NCBI GenBank assembly: GCA_019918135.1
Contig: WBZZ01002185.1
Location: forward strand, 2,501-66,500
DNA: 64,000 bases
Direction: 5' to 3'
Source of the DNA: Paulinella micropora
Taxonomy: Eukaryota; Cercozoa; Imbricatea; Euglyphida; Paulinellidae
The notes under the pieces are model-generated. The model was given only the letters and a program-made list of their open reading frames with translations, was not told where the DNA came from and searched no databases. This document shows positions 40,126-52,600 of this stretch, piece by piece. The number at the start of each line of letters is the position of its first letter. The first letter of the stretch is position 1. Position numbers and translations under genes: made by a program.

Positions 40126-43100
40126 AAGAGTGAAGGAACACACACAAAACACAAACAAGCATAGGGACAGGAGCACAACACTTTACCCTTCTAGTTTGTG
40201 CATTTATCTGCATTATCTCACACATACGTCAGAGTATTTTTGCAAATCTCTGATTGTTTTCTAAAGGTAGGTCTGAGAACCTATCCGACCGACTGTCGAC
40301 TTCTCAAGGAGAGCTTTTCTAGCTTCTCTATTACTATCTGTGTGTAGGTCCAAGTGCCTCATACTAGATACAATATAGAAAAGAAGGAGGAGAAAGTAAT
40401 CTGAGTAAGGAGAACAAGAAATCGAAGAAAGTCAAAGACTATTTTTCTCAAACAAAAACAAACATACAAACAGTGTTTCATAGAGGACAGGGAATCTTAT
40501 CCTACCCTCTCTATTAGTTTCTCTCTTCACTAGTCAATCGACTGAAGGAGGAACAGAACACAAACGAACAAAAACCAAACATAGGAGCTGACACTGTCCT
40601 CCTGTTGATCACTACTACGACATCATGTCGACAGAGACCGCCGAAGTGAGTGAATTCTCGGAGGCAGATCAAAGAAGAGAAGAAGAAGAAGCAGGAGGAG
40701 GAGGAGGAGGAAGAGGATTGAATGAAGGAGGAGGAGGAGGATTGAATGAAGGAGGAGGAGGAGATGAAGGAGTAGGAGGAGGAGTAGAAGAGGGCTGGGA
40801 TGGTGAAGGAAGATATGGAGGAGACGAAGATGAAGGAGGATTTGAACAAGAAGAGACGGGAGGAGGAGGAGCATATGGTAATCCCTTACCACCTGCCTAC
40901 ACGGGAGGAGGAGGACGGAAAATGATAGACTTGATTCATAGTGATGGAGAGGAGATCACAGTGGAGGAACAACAGTGGATGCAAGACCACTATGACCTCA
41001 CTAAAAAAGAGTTTGATAACAAGATGGGGGTAGAGAAGGACACCTATGTGTGGATCCCTCAGGATCAAAGAAGAGAGAAAAGTCGTGCTAAAAAGGATGT
41101 CTATATCCTATTATCAAACACAGCACAGCTCCTCGGCAAACTGGTCTCTGATCCAGAAGAGAGAAAGAAGATACAGCATATCAAGTTTGGGGACACACAC
41201 ACCCACCTTGAATTACTCGATGCTATCTTTGGGGTGTACACTCAAACCCTGATTTGGGAACGTACATACGGCCCACGATGTGAGGGTTACCTCCAGTACA
41301 CAAACCCAAGAGCAACGGCCAGATTCCTCGCGACTGGTCAGGAGGCAGTCGATGTAACAAAAATGAAGACCAATCTGGCTTCGAAAAGCTCGAGTGGTAT
41401 ATTTCATTTTTTTACAATGGAAATAAAGGCCTTGGAGGAGGGGAAGGCAGAGATGGAAAAACGCATTAAGGCAGCAGGAGAAACTCATCCTGTGATTGAT
41501 GAGTTAGAGAAGACCGACAGAGTTCTGACCAAGATCAGACTGTTGATGGGTGCGTTACTGCACAAGGAGGCATGGAAGAGATGGATTCCTACCAAGGATC
41601 ACTCTGTCCTTAAATCACTTAGTAACGCACCACCGTCGGTCGCCAACAAAGCAGGTGTTGACCAATATGTGGAGAAATATACTTTTCTCAGATCTGCTTC
41701 TGAATTGGTGGCCTTTATCACTCATGCTCAAAAGCTGGTGATATCTGAGAAGAAGGTGAAAGAGAAGGCGGAGTTCGAGAAGACGATGAGACTGGAGAGA
41801 ATGAAAGCAAAAGTGAGTGGTGCAAAGGCACACCCTTCGACATATTTGACCCCACCAGCTCCTGCCCCACCAGCCCCTGCACCCCGGGCTCAACTACGGT
41901 GGTGGTCACAAACACGGAGAAGAAGGACAGACAAAATATCATAAATGCCTTCAAGGGGAAGAAAGGAGGAGTGGTAAGTCTGATGCCATATGCCAAGACG
42001 AGCTCAGACAAAGACTCTGATGCTTCGCTTTTGAGCAAGCTCAAAGAGATCAATGCCTGCATGAAGGCTTTTCCTTGCGACGAAACGCAGGAATACGAGG
42101 CCCTTGTTACTGTTTTTGACCAATCTCTAGTCTCGGAGGGATTCGATCTGACACAGTACAAGTTTTTGAGAAAGAAGGAGGAGATTAAAAGAAACAATGC
42201 AACAGGCCTAGACGCTCAGTGTGAACTGGCGGTGGCCACACTCATTTCATATTTTCAATCTCATGGATACCAGCATCTCTGCACTGGTACTCTCATAGGA
42301 TTTGAAATCTTTGAGACAGTGGCGATGAGTTTGAGGAGTGCTGTTGGCTTGGCGGCGACCCTTACGAAGGTAGTTTCCTCCTATGGGCTATTCTATGGCC
42401 GCAAGTCGATCATCCTCTATTTCTTCTCGGCGTTACACACAGTTAATCCGAGTAAGCTTACTCAGCTCATACAACCATGCTCGACGTTTAGCTCAGTGAA
42501 GTCCAAGAACTTCCTCGAGACACACGTGTTCGAAAATACGGTTCAAAGCGTTGCTCCGTCAGCACTGTTTCAAGAAGTGATGAGTGCATGCTCAAACATG
42601 GACTCGCTCACGGAGGCACATACGGCGCAGGCAGGCGGTGTACCTGTTGGCGCACAAGCCACGTACACAAACAGAGTTGCCGGTTGGAAGAGACAGAGAG
42701 AGCCAGACCTGAAGACCGCATGTTGGAGGTGGTTCGCGGGCTTGCAGTGTAAGGCACAGATGGAGAACAGAGACTGCTCTTTCAATCATGATAGGCAGAA
42801 CCCAACAGCAAGGGCAAATTTTCTGAGCAAGACGGAAGGCAAGGAACCGGACCTTTTCAATATGCTTCAGATTGCCGCTGTGAACGAAGGTTGGTATGCC
42901 AATATGTGTGATGATGAGGAGTTACGAGAGGCAATCATTACCTACATGAAGAGGATGAAGGAGAAGAAGGAGGAAAGGGAGAGACAAAAGAACTTAAAGG
43001 CCTCTCAAAGAGGACGAGGAGGAGGAGGAGCAGGAGCAGGAGCACGAGGAGGAGGAGGAGGAGGACGAGGACGAGGAACATGGAGAGGAGCTCGAGGTGG

Positions 43101-43449
43101 CAGGGAACCCCTCAGAGAGGAAGAGGAGGAGGTCGGGGATATACCCTTATGGAGGGAGAGCTGTTCGAGCTCCAGCCCCCCACCCAGAGGAGGAGGAGGC
43201 TCGTGGGCAAGCTCCAACCCGAATTTCGGTCGAGCTCAGGCCTACAACACTGCCTCGGAGACCGATACGTCATCCTACCCGGACACTTCTCAAGGTAATC
43301 GTTTCGAGGTGGTGGAATGACTGGAGGGGGAAGAAGAGAGGAAGGAGAAGACTGTGAAGTTTAACCCTAAAGTCACAGTGCTTTCTAATGCTGTTGTGCA
43401 GACTGGGCCAACGCTTCCTCTATGTGAAAACAAAGATGTGGGTACACAG
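40126..43449 (+). repeat. Tandem duplication in gypsy copy 2, unit 2
   Basis: This 3,324-bp unit starts in the leader at AAGAGTGAAGG and continues into the normal gag-pol order. Its first 499 bp (40126-40624) are leader sequence without a gene. Its small length difference from unit 1 comes from indels in A/T, C and GGA runs. Confidence 0.9.
40625..43320 (+). pseudogene. gag: gag of gypsy copy 2, unit 2 (frameshifted)
   Basis: The first frame (40625-41944) covers the N-terminal two thirds. A missing C near 41885 shifts the frame, and the rest is read from 41899 to 43320, ending QGNRFEVVE and TGA. This end is in the same frame as pol. The CCCH finger and RGG tail are present. Confidence 0.85.
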
Positions 43450-46400
43450 AGACTGCAGCCCCAAGGTAGTCTCATACCCGTTCATACAGCACGGTTACCA
43501 ATGATAACTGATGCAAATAGGAAGGCGAGACTTGCGATGGAGGCGAGGAGGCCAATGGCAGATGTATCGCCTCGGCCAAGCAAACAACCACGAACAGACT
43601 CAATGTCCACGGTCGCGGCGGGTGGCGAGCAAAAAGACAATGTGTGCACTCAAGTACCACAAGACAATGTCGCTCAAATAGTAAACGCACCAGTACCGCA
43701 GAATAATAAAAATGTTAATGAGGTGAAGCAGGAGAAGAAAGAAGGAGGAGTTGAAAAACTTAGAGACAAGACTCCAAAATTTGGAACGTAAAGTTCTTGT
43801 TCTCGCAGCCAATATACACAGGCCCGATGCTCTGTGTTATACGGAACTTTATTGTGAAACATTGAAGACAATATTAAAAGTTGGTAATGATACGATGGCG
43901 AATATTAATATTGTCGGCAGGAAGTTTTTTAATCGATACCGGGACTGGGTGGACGGAAATATGAAAAAGTCAACGGGCACTCTCAAAGGAGTGAGCAGCC
44001 GGACGGATATCACGGGAATCATCACACTGACCTTTAAATTGAAATCCGCACGAGTATACCGTATGGACCTCTATGTCGTCCCCGGTTACCACGGGTCAAT
44101 ATTACTATCGTATGACCAATTGGCTACGATGGGGGCTGTGATTGATTGCGCCGCACGGCGAGTGATATATGGAGTAAAAAGAGGAGAAGAGAACGATATT
44201 GATCCCTTCAACGCTACTGACTCTTATGAGGCTTATGAGCTGAGTCTAGCGACGGATCACAAAAAGATGGCCATCGCACATGAGGCACTTGAGGTGTACG
44301 TTCACCCCCATGTCGTAAGACCGGATGAACTGTCCTGGACCGACAATTGGGAATCCCAAGTGTGCACTGTCACAGTTCCGACATGCAATTGGGACAAAAA
44401 GTCTATTGATGACTTAATCGAGAAGCGAAAGGAGGAGATTATATGTGTCGCACAAAGAAGCCCGTCGTTGGCGAGATTCGCGGAAGGAGTAGGAAGAGAC
44501 GTCCATATTACTAACGGATACTGTTTCCATGCGAAAGTAGGAGAAGAAAAAAGGGAGGCGTTTGTACCAAGGAGAACGGGGCGAATCCCGGATACTCCAC
44601 CAGAAACTATTAAAAGTTTTATTACTGATTTCTGGGGTGACGAGCCCACGTGGCCGCGTTCACTAACTGAAGTGAAGAAATGCTTACGGACTTTATTCGA
44701 AAATAATAAGCCGTATACTATTATCCTGCCATATAATGAGAAGGCGATATGGGCGCAGGAAATAAGGGACCGGCTTATTGATCATCCTATACCGGTACCC
44801 TCTCGCAAGCAACAGCTAGTGGTGGCTTGTCGTATGGGAACTCGTGAGCAGAGCAGTGCATACAAGCGGAAGCTCAGAGACCTCGACAAGTTGAAATTGA
44901 TACCGCAAGCATTCACATGCTTTGATGGTTTTTACACCCGTAAAGCTCCTTTGCAATACGCGAGACTCATTGACATGCTGGTGGAGCTCGGTGAAGATGA
45001 TGAGCCGGACACGGTCACGTATGAAAAGACGGGCCTAGATGATGTCTCGGAAGAGGACTTAGGCTTGGAGGAGACAGAGAACCCTCAAGCAACATAAGCA
45101 GATGTCTGATGAAGATTTTCAAGAGGCGGCGCGGAAAATATTGGAAGAAGGAGTAGGCACGGAGAAGGAGAAGGAGCTTTTAAAAGCCAAATTAGAGGCG
45201 AACAAGGAAATTTTTGACCCTCCACATGCAGGTGGTGTCAAGCCTGAAGATTTCACTGCGGTTATTTACAAAATACCGGGTGCGGAGCCGTCACCGGCAC
45301 CACGAAGGGCGAATTTGAGTATACATGAGGCGAAGATAGCGGAGGAGCTAGCAAGACAGCTGCTCAATGAGGACTTTATTGAGAGATCAACATCTCCAAT
45401 AGTCTCACAACCGAGAATAGTGCCGAAGCCAGGAGGAGAATGGCGCCTGACAGTTAACTATGCTCGTGTTAACAAGGTGCTGGAGGAAGAGAGAAATCCT
45501 CTCCCGACATTAGAAGAAGGAAGGAGAGTACTGCGGAATGCAAAATTCTATTCGGTCATTGACCTTAAGAATGGCTTCTGGCAGATACCACTGGAGGAAA
45601 AGTCCAGATGGCTGACGGCGTTTGTGGTGGGTATGGAAATATACCAATGGAAAGTGCTTCCGATGGGCCTCAAGCAAGCCCCAGGACTTTTCCAGAAGGC
45701 GATGCAGAAGATGTTGAGCAGTCAGTACGATGATTTGTCTGACGGTGGCTTTATGAGAAGGCGGGGACAGAAGGCGGGAGAATATGCATTTTGCTATATC
45801 GATGACATTATCGTATACTCTAACACAATGGAGGAGCATATCGATCATTTGTCCGATATATTCAGGCGCATCGGAGCTTTTGGCCTGAAGTGCAATCTAA
45901 AGAAGTGTCAACTTGCCAAGACGAGTGTGACATACTTAGGGTACGAGATCTCCCATAATCGAGTCTCGATATCCAAAGAGAAGAGGGAGGAGATTATGAA
46001 TCGACCGATACCAAAGAACCGCACTGAATTGCACTCATTCCTTGCGATGGCGCAATACTATAGCCAGTTTATACCCGATTGGGGTGCAACACGGGCTAAG
46101 TTGGAGAAAATGATAGATTTTGGAGACTTTGAGAAGTGGGGCGAAGAGGCTTTGCAAGCGTTTCATGCGCTCAAAGATCTTATTTATAAAGACCCGAAAG
46201 ACGGAGGACTGGTGTTAACGATGCCCGACTTTACGAAACAATTCGTAGTCGATACAGACGCATCTAAGTTTGCGATTGGGGCTGTATTACAACAAGAGGA
46301 TGAGGAGAAGAAATTACGCCCAATCATGTTTATTAGTAGGAAGTTGTGTGCGGCGGAGAGAAACTATTGCACAAGGCAAAGAGAGGCGTTGGCGGTAGTG

Positions 46401-49197
46401 TGGGCCCTCAAGAGGCTCAGAGAGTATTTGTGGGGAGGACCTCAATTTACTGTCAGAACTGATCATCATAACCTGTTATGGTTGATGAATCATGAACAGA
46501 CGGGACGGCTGGCGCGGTGGCAAGCGTTCTTGTCTTGTTTCGATTTTACAATGGTCCATCTACCGGGAAAGCGAAATGTGGTCGCTGATAGCCTCTCTAG
46601 GCTAGAGTTTAACTCAGAAGTATCGGCGTTGGTGTCCACGGTGGAGATGGAAGACTTGTCCACTGACAAGGTGTATGAGGTCAGCCACATTGAGGCGATG
46701 GAGATGGCGAGTGGAGTCCGATATGACCGCACAGGTCTACGGTACAGTCCACAAGGCCCGGATCACGGGATATGTTGTGAGCTACATACCCAGGAGGACG
46801 CTGAGTGGTCCTATGAGGTATATGAGAATGCGAAGGCGAACATAAGAGAGGAAGAGGAGACGCAGGAAGTTTATGCGGAGCCTCCTCAAGAGCGGAGAAG
46901 TGACCTAGACGATGACCCGGAAAGAATCGGGATACGGCTAGAAGATGGTACTATCCATATAGCCTCGCCTACCGCATGGAGGCAACAACAGGCTCAAGAT
47001 CCGGAGTTTAAAGAACTGATACAGTTATATCAGAACCCGGATGAGCTACGGATGACGAAAGCGATCAAAGATCAGATGAAGGAGATGGGATGGAGAGATG
47101 GTCTACTGTGGTACAAGGGCCTTCACGGTCGCTATGCGTCACAGCCGGACAAATGGACCCTTTGGGTACCGGAGAGTCTGAGACGATTTATATTTGTCGC
47201 AGCCCACAATTGCCCACTTTTGGCGCATCCGGGTCGACAACGAACTCATATGTTCGTAGCGAGGCGATTCTGGTGGAAGAAGATGAAGGAGGAGATAGAT
47301 CAGGCGGTGGATGCATGCATCCCGTGCAAGATAAACAAAACACCACTGAAGGCAAATTTCGGCCTGATTGGCGAATTTCCTCTTCATGCGGGGATGTTTG
47401 AGTTTATACACATTGATCATGTGGGACCTTTCCCAGAATCGAAGGATGGTTACAAATACCTCCTTACGGCTATTGACAGAGCCACCAACTATGTGTGGAT
47501 CATCCCTGTCAAAGACGTTACCGGCAAGACGACGGCCGAGGCGCTGATCGATAGGATCATCTCACAGATCGGAGTACCAAGAAAGATATGTTCTGATCGA
47601 GGCTCGGACTTTAATAACGAGGTCATCGACAAACTATCTAAGTATTACGGGATGAAATGGCAATATGTTACTGCCTATAACCCGCGAGCAAATGGGAAAA
47701 TCGAGCGGGTACACAGACCCCTCAAAGCCTCGCTAAAGATGTATTGCACGAAGAAGGAGAATCAAAGAGCATGGGTCGAGGCAGCACCATCATTTGCGTT
47801 TGCAATGAACTGTCTACCCTCTACGGCGTTAGGAGGCTCGAAGAGCTCAATCTCGCCATATCAGTTAGTATATGGGCGTGAGCCTGATATCCCGACTTCG
47901 CTCCTTCACCCAAAAGACACTTGGGCGGATGCGGATGAGTTGTTTGGGATGAGACTTAGAGTGAAGATGGAGGCGGAACAAATAGTCAGGGCGCATAGAG
48001 AGGCGGAGCGCCGAAAGACTGATGCTGAAGGGGTGCGACAAGCGCACTTGGATCAGATCAAGTTCCAGGTCGGGGATATTGTACTATTGTACCATCCTCA
48101 AGTCCCGAAGGGAGTCAGCTCTAAGCTGTTCACTCACTGGAAAGGACCTTATCAGATTATGGAACAGACGGGACCTCTGAATTACAAGATCAGGGGTAGA
48201 GGGAAGGTGCAAATTGTGAATGTAAGAAGGCTGATTAAGTATGATCCCTTCTTACTGGAAGATGAATCCGTTGAGGAGGCGTTAAAACGGATGAAGGATG
48301 ATTTCAAAGAGGTGCCGCCCATCCACAAGGAGGCTGGCATAGACCAAGACGATGCTTATCGGGCACCGATAGCTGAGAAGGAGGAGAGTGAGGTGGACAG
48401 CAAGGAGAAGACTGACCGCATAAGCGCGGTGGGGACTCAGTCCAAGTCTCCGCGAGAGCATAGCGGAAAGAAGGAGAAGATCACAGAGGCGCAGCTAAGG
48501 AGAGCGCGGAATGATCTTATCAACGACCAACCGAGGAAGGCGATGAGGTCGATGAGATCAAAGGACGTCCACCAGGAGGAGGAGGGGACGGACACTGACC
48601 CAAACGCGGGCAACGTTGAGATTGTCCATGAGCGATGGAAGGAAGGCGATGCGATAGCAACCATCGCATGGGTGAAAAATGCTTTTCTATCTGATGAGAC
48701 CAGCGGAACAACATGTCGCTGATGACACTCTCTCAGACTTATACTTGATGCGGGTCGTGGCGGTCCCACGACAGATGCGTGTCACACGGACACTCAAAAT
48801 ATCATCAGCCGCAAAGATAGTACAACCGATACTCCAGTTCTGGAGAAGTATGGACCCGGTTGAGGATCCAAAGGCAAGACATTATCTGCCAGTATATAAA
48901 GACGCAAAAAGTCTCGAGACATGGGATGATACAATTACTCCCAGAGACAAGGATTACACTGCGTGGACCATTCAGACACTGCCAAGAGGAGTGCTTGATG
49001 TCCCTTTTGAATTATCGTTGGGCGGAATCCCTAATAAGATCTGGGACATTCTCGAACAGTCAAAGTTCGATCTGACTTTTGTTGTGGTCCTCCACCAGGC
49101 AAAGAAATCCCGCCAGACGACGAAGGCAGTACAAGAAACTATTTTTCTTTATGCGTCTCAAAAAACTGTTGATTGCCCACGGCGTATCATGATTTGA
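43321..49197 (+). pseudogene. pol: pol of gypsy copy 2 (three or more frame breaks)
   Basis: The domain order and motifs are those of copy 1. Frames are broken near 43745, 45072 and 48680, and the end is broken again near 49085. The longest open stretch, 45102-48722 (1,206 codons), holds intact RT (YIDD), RNase H (DTDAS), integrase zinc finger and DD35E core. No single copy in the window encodes a complete gag-pol. Confidence 0.9.
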
Positions 49198-49660
49198 TCA
49201 TGCATCATCAGTTATCAGAATATTAAAAAGACTCAGTGATATAACTTGGCATTCGATCGCAACATACGAGTGCGAAAGGTCGATCGACGATGATACTACA
49301 CCGTATACGGGATCGCTAGTGTATTGAGCGATGGTGTTCCGGTTGACCTTTCCAAGTCTGGATGATGTTCTCGAAAATGAAATGTTCTCTGAAACTTTCA
49401 TTAATTATTTTTTACGATAGATTATATCTGTCGTACTGAGCACGGTCAATCTCTATTGTGTCGTATATCGCAGGTCGGGTACATACTCGATTCGATATAG
49501 CTATTAGACTGCCTCTAATACTATATCATAGGATATCCGCCTATACAAGGTATGTCATTAAAAAAGACAATGTACTTACGTCTCTGTGAATAATAATCTA
49601 ATAATTAATAATAATAATAAAAAAATAATAATAATTGTCTCTGTGAGTATTAATTTTTTT
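49198..49660. other. Indel-rich 3' untranslated region at the palindrome centre
   Basis: No gene is present. The sequence aligns with 9655-10090 of copy 1 but lacks many single bases, mostly in short runs. It ends with (AAT)n repeats and a T7 run at 49654-49660, directly before the inverted copy. Confidence 0.7.
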
Positions 49661-52600
49661 GAGTAATTGTATCATCCCATGTCTCGAGACTTTTTGCGTC
49701 TTTATATACTGGCAGATAATGTCTTGCCTTTGGATCCTCAACCGGGTCCATACTTCTCCAAAACTGGAGTATCGGTTGTACTATTTTTGCGGCTGATGAT
49801 ATTTTGAGTGTCCGTGTGACACGCATCTGTCGTGGGACCGCCACGACCCGCATCAAGTATAAGTCTGAGAGAGTGTCATCAGCGACATGTTGTTCCGCTG
49901 GTCTCATCAGATAGAAAGCATCTTTCACCCATGCGATGGTTGCTATCGCATCGCCTTCCTTCCATCGCTCATGGACAATCTCAACGTTGCCCGCGTTTGG
50001 GTCAGTGTCCGTCCCCTCCTCCTCCTGGTGGACGTCCTTTGATCTCATCGACCTCATCGCCTTCCTCGGTTGGTCGTTGATAAGATCATTCCGCGCTCTC
50101 CTTAGCTGCGCCTCTGTGATCTTCTCCTTCTTTCCGCTATGCTCTCGCGGAGACTTGGACTGAGTCCCCACCGCGCTTATGCGGTCAGTCTTCTCCTTAC
50201 TGTCCACCTCACTCTCCTCCTTCTCAGCTATCGGTGCCCGATAAGCATCGTCTTGGTCTATGCCAGCCTCCTTGTGGATGGGCGGCACCTCTTTGAAATC
50301 ATCCTTCATCCGTTTTAACGCCTCCTCAACGGATTCATCTTCCAGTAAGAAGGGATCATACTTAATCAGCCTTCTTACATTCACAATTTGCACCTTCCCT
50401 CTACCCCTGATCTTGTAGTTCAGAGGTCCCGTCTGTTCCATAATCTGATAAGGTCCTTTCCAGTGAGTGAACAGCTTAGAGCTGACTCCCTTCGGGACTT
50501 GAGGATGGTACAATAGTACAATATCCCCGACCTGGAACTTGATCTGATCCAAGTGCGCTTGTCGCACCCCTTCAGCATCAGTCTTTCGGCGCTCCGCCTC
50601 TCTATGCGCCCTGACTATTTGTTCCGCCTCCATCTTCACTCTAAGTCTCATCCCAAACAACTCATCCGCATCCGCCCAAGTGTCTTTTGGGTGAAGGAGC
50701 GAAGTCGGGATATCAGGCTCACGCCCATATACTAACTGATATGGCGAGATTGAGCTCTTCGAGCCTCCTAACGCCGTAGAGGGTAGACAGTTCATTGCAA
50801 ACGCAAATGATGGTGCTGCCTCGACCCATGCTCTTTGATTCTCCTTCTTCGTGCAATACATCTTTAGCGAGGCTTTGAGGGGTCTGTGTACCCGCTCGAT
50901 TTTCCCATTTGCTCGCGGGTTATAGGCAGTAACATATTGCCATTTCATCCCGTAATACTTAGATAGTTTGTCGATGACCTCGTTATTAAAGTCCGAGCCT
51001 CGATCAGAACATATCTTTCTTGGTACTCCGATCTGTGAGATGATCCTATCGATCAGCGCCTCGGCCGTCGTCTTGCCGGTAACGTCTTTGACAGGGATGA
51101 TCCACACATAGTTGGTGGCTCTGTCAATAGCCGTAAGGAGGTATTTGTAACCATCCTTCGATTCTGGGAAAGGTCCCACATGATCAATGTGTATAAACTC
51201 AAACATCCCCGCATGAAGAGGAAATTCGCCAATCAGGCCGAAATTTGCCTTCAGTGGTGTTTTGTTTATCTTGCACGGGATGCATGCATCCACCGCCTGA
51301 TCTATCTCCTCCTTCATCTTCTTCCACCAGAATCGCCTCGCTACGAACATATGAGTTCGTTGTCGACCCGGATGCGCCAAAAGTGGGCAATTGTGGGCTG
51401 CGACAAATATAAATCGTCTCAGACTCTCCGGTACCCAAAGGGTCCATTTGTCCGGCTGTGACGCATAGCGACCGTGAAGGCCCTTGTACCACAGTAGACC
51501 ATCTCTCCATCCCATCTCCTTCATCTGATCTTTGATCGCTTTCGTCATCCGTAGCTCATCCGGGTTCTGATATAACTGTATCAGTTCTTTAAACTCCGGA
51601 TCTTGAGCCTGTTGTTGCCTCCATGCGGTAGGCGAGGCTATATGGATAGTACCATCTTCTAGCCGTACCCCGATTCTTTCCGGGTCATCGTCTAGGTCAC
51701 TTCTCCGCTCTTGAGGAGGCTCCGCATAAACTTCCTGCGTCTCCTCTTCCTCTCTTATGTTCGCCTTCGCATTCTCATATACCTCATAGGACCACTCAGC
51801 GTCCTCCTGGGTATGTAGCTCACAACATATCCCGTGATCCGGGCCTTGTGGACTGTACCGTAGACCTGTGCGGTCATATCGGACTCCACTCGCCATCTCC
51901 ATCGCCTCAATGTGGCTGACCTCATACACCTTGTCAGTGGACAAGTCTTCCATCTCCACCGTGGACACCAACGCCGATACTTCTGAGTTAAACTCTAGCC
52001 TAGAGAGGCTATCAGCGACCACATTTCGCTTTCCCGGTAGATGGACCATTGTAAAATCGAAACAAGACAAGAACGCTTGCCACCGCGCCAGCCGTCCCGT
52101 CTGTTCATGATTCATCAACCATAACAGGTTATGATGATCAGTTCTGACAGTAAATTGAGGTCCTCCCCACAAATACTCTCTGAGCCTCTTGAGGGCCCAT
52201 ACTACCGCCAACGCCTCTCTTTGCCTTGTGCAATAGTTTCTCTCCGCCGCACACAACTTCCTACTAATAAACATGATTGGGCGTAATTTCTTCTCCTCAT
52301 CCTCTTGTTGTAATACAGCCCCAATCGCAAACTTAGATGCGTCTGTATCGACTACGAATTGTTTCGTAAAGTCGGGCATCGTTAACACCAGTCCTCCGTC
52401 TTTCGGGTCTTTGTAAATGAGATCTTTGAGCGCATGAAACGCTTGCAAAGCCTCTTCGTCCCACTTCTCAAAGTCTCCAAAATCTATCATTTTCTCCACT
52501 TTAGCCCGTGTTGCACCCCAATCGGGTATAAACTGGCTATAGTATTGCGCCATCGCAAGGAATGAGTGCAATTCAGTGCGGTTCTTCGGTATCGGTCGAT

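Larger units (their letters stand above)
36277..49660 (+). mobile_element. Gypsy copy 2, with tandem gag duplication and no 3' LTR
   Basis: The 5' LTR and internal region match copy 1 closely. About 3.3 kb spanning the leader and gag is duplicated (36798-40125 and 40126-43449). The 3' end runs through pol and most of the 3' untranslated region. It then joins, near 49660, the inverted copy 3 without an LTR. From about 49085 to 49600 it differs from copy 1 by many single-base deletions. Confidence 0.85.
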
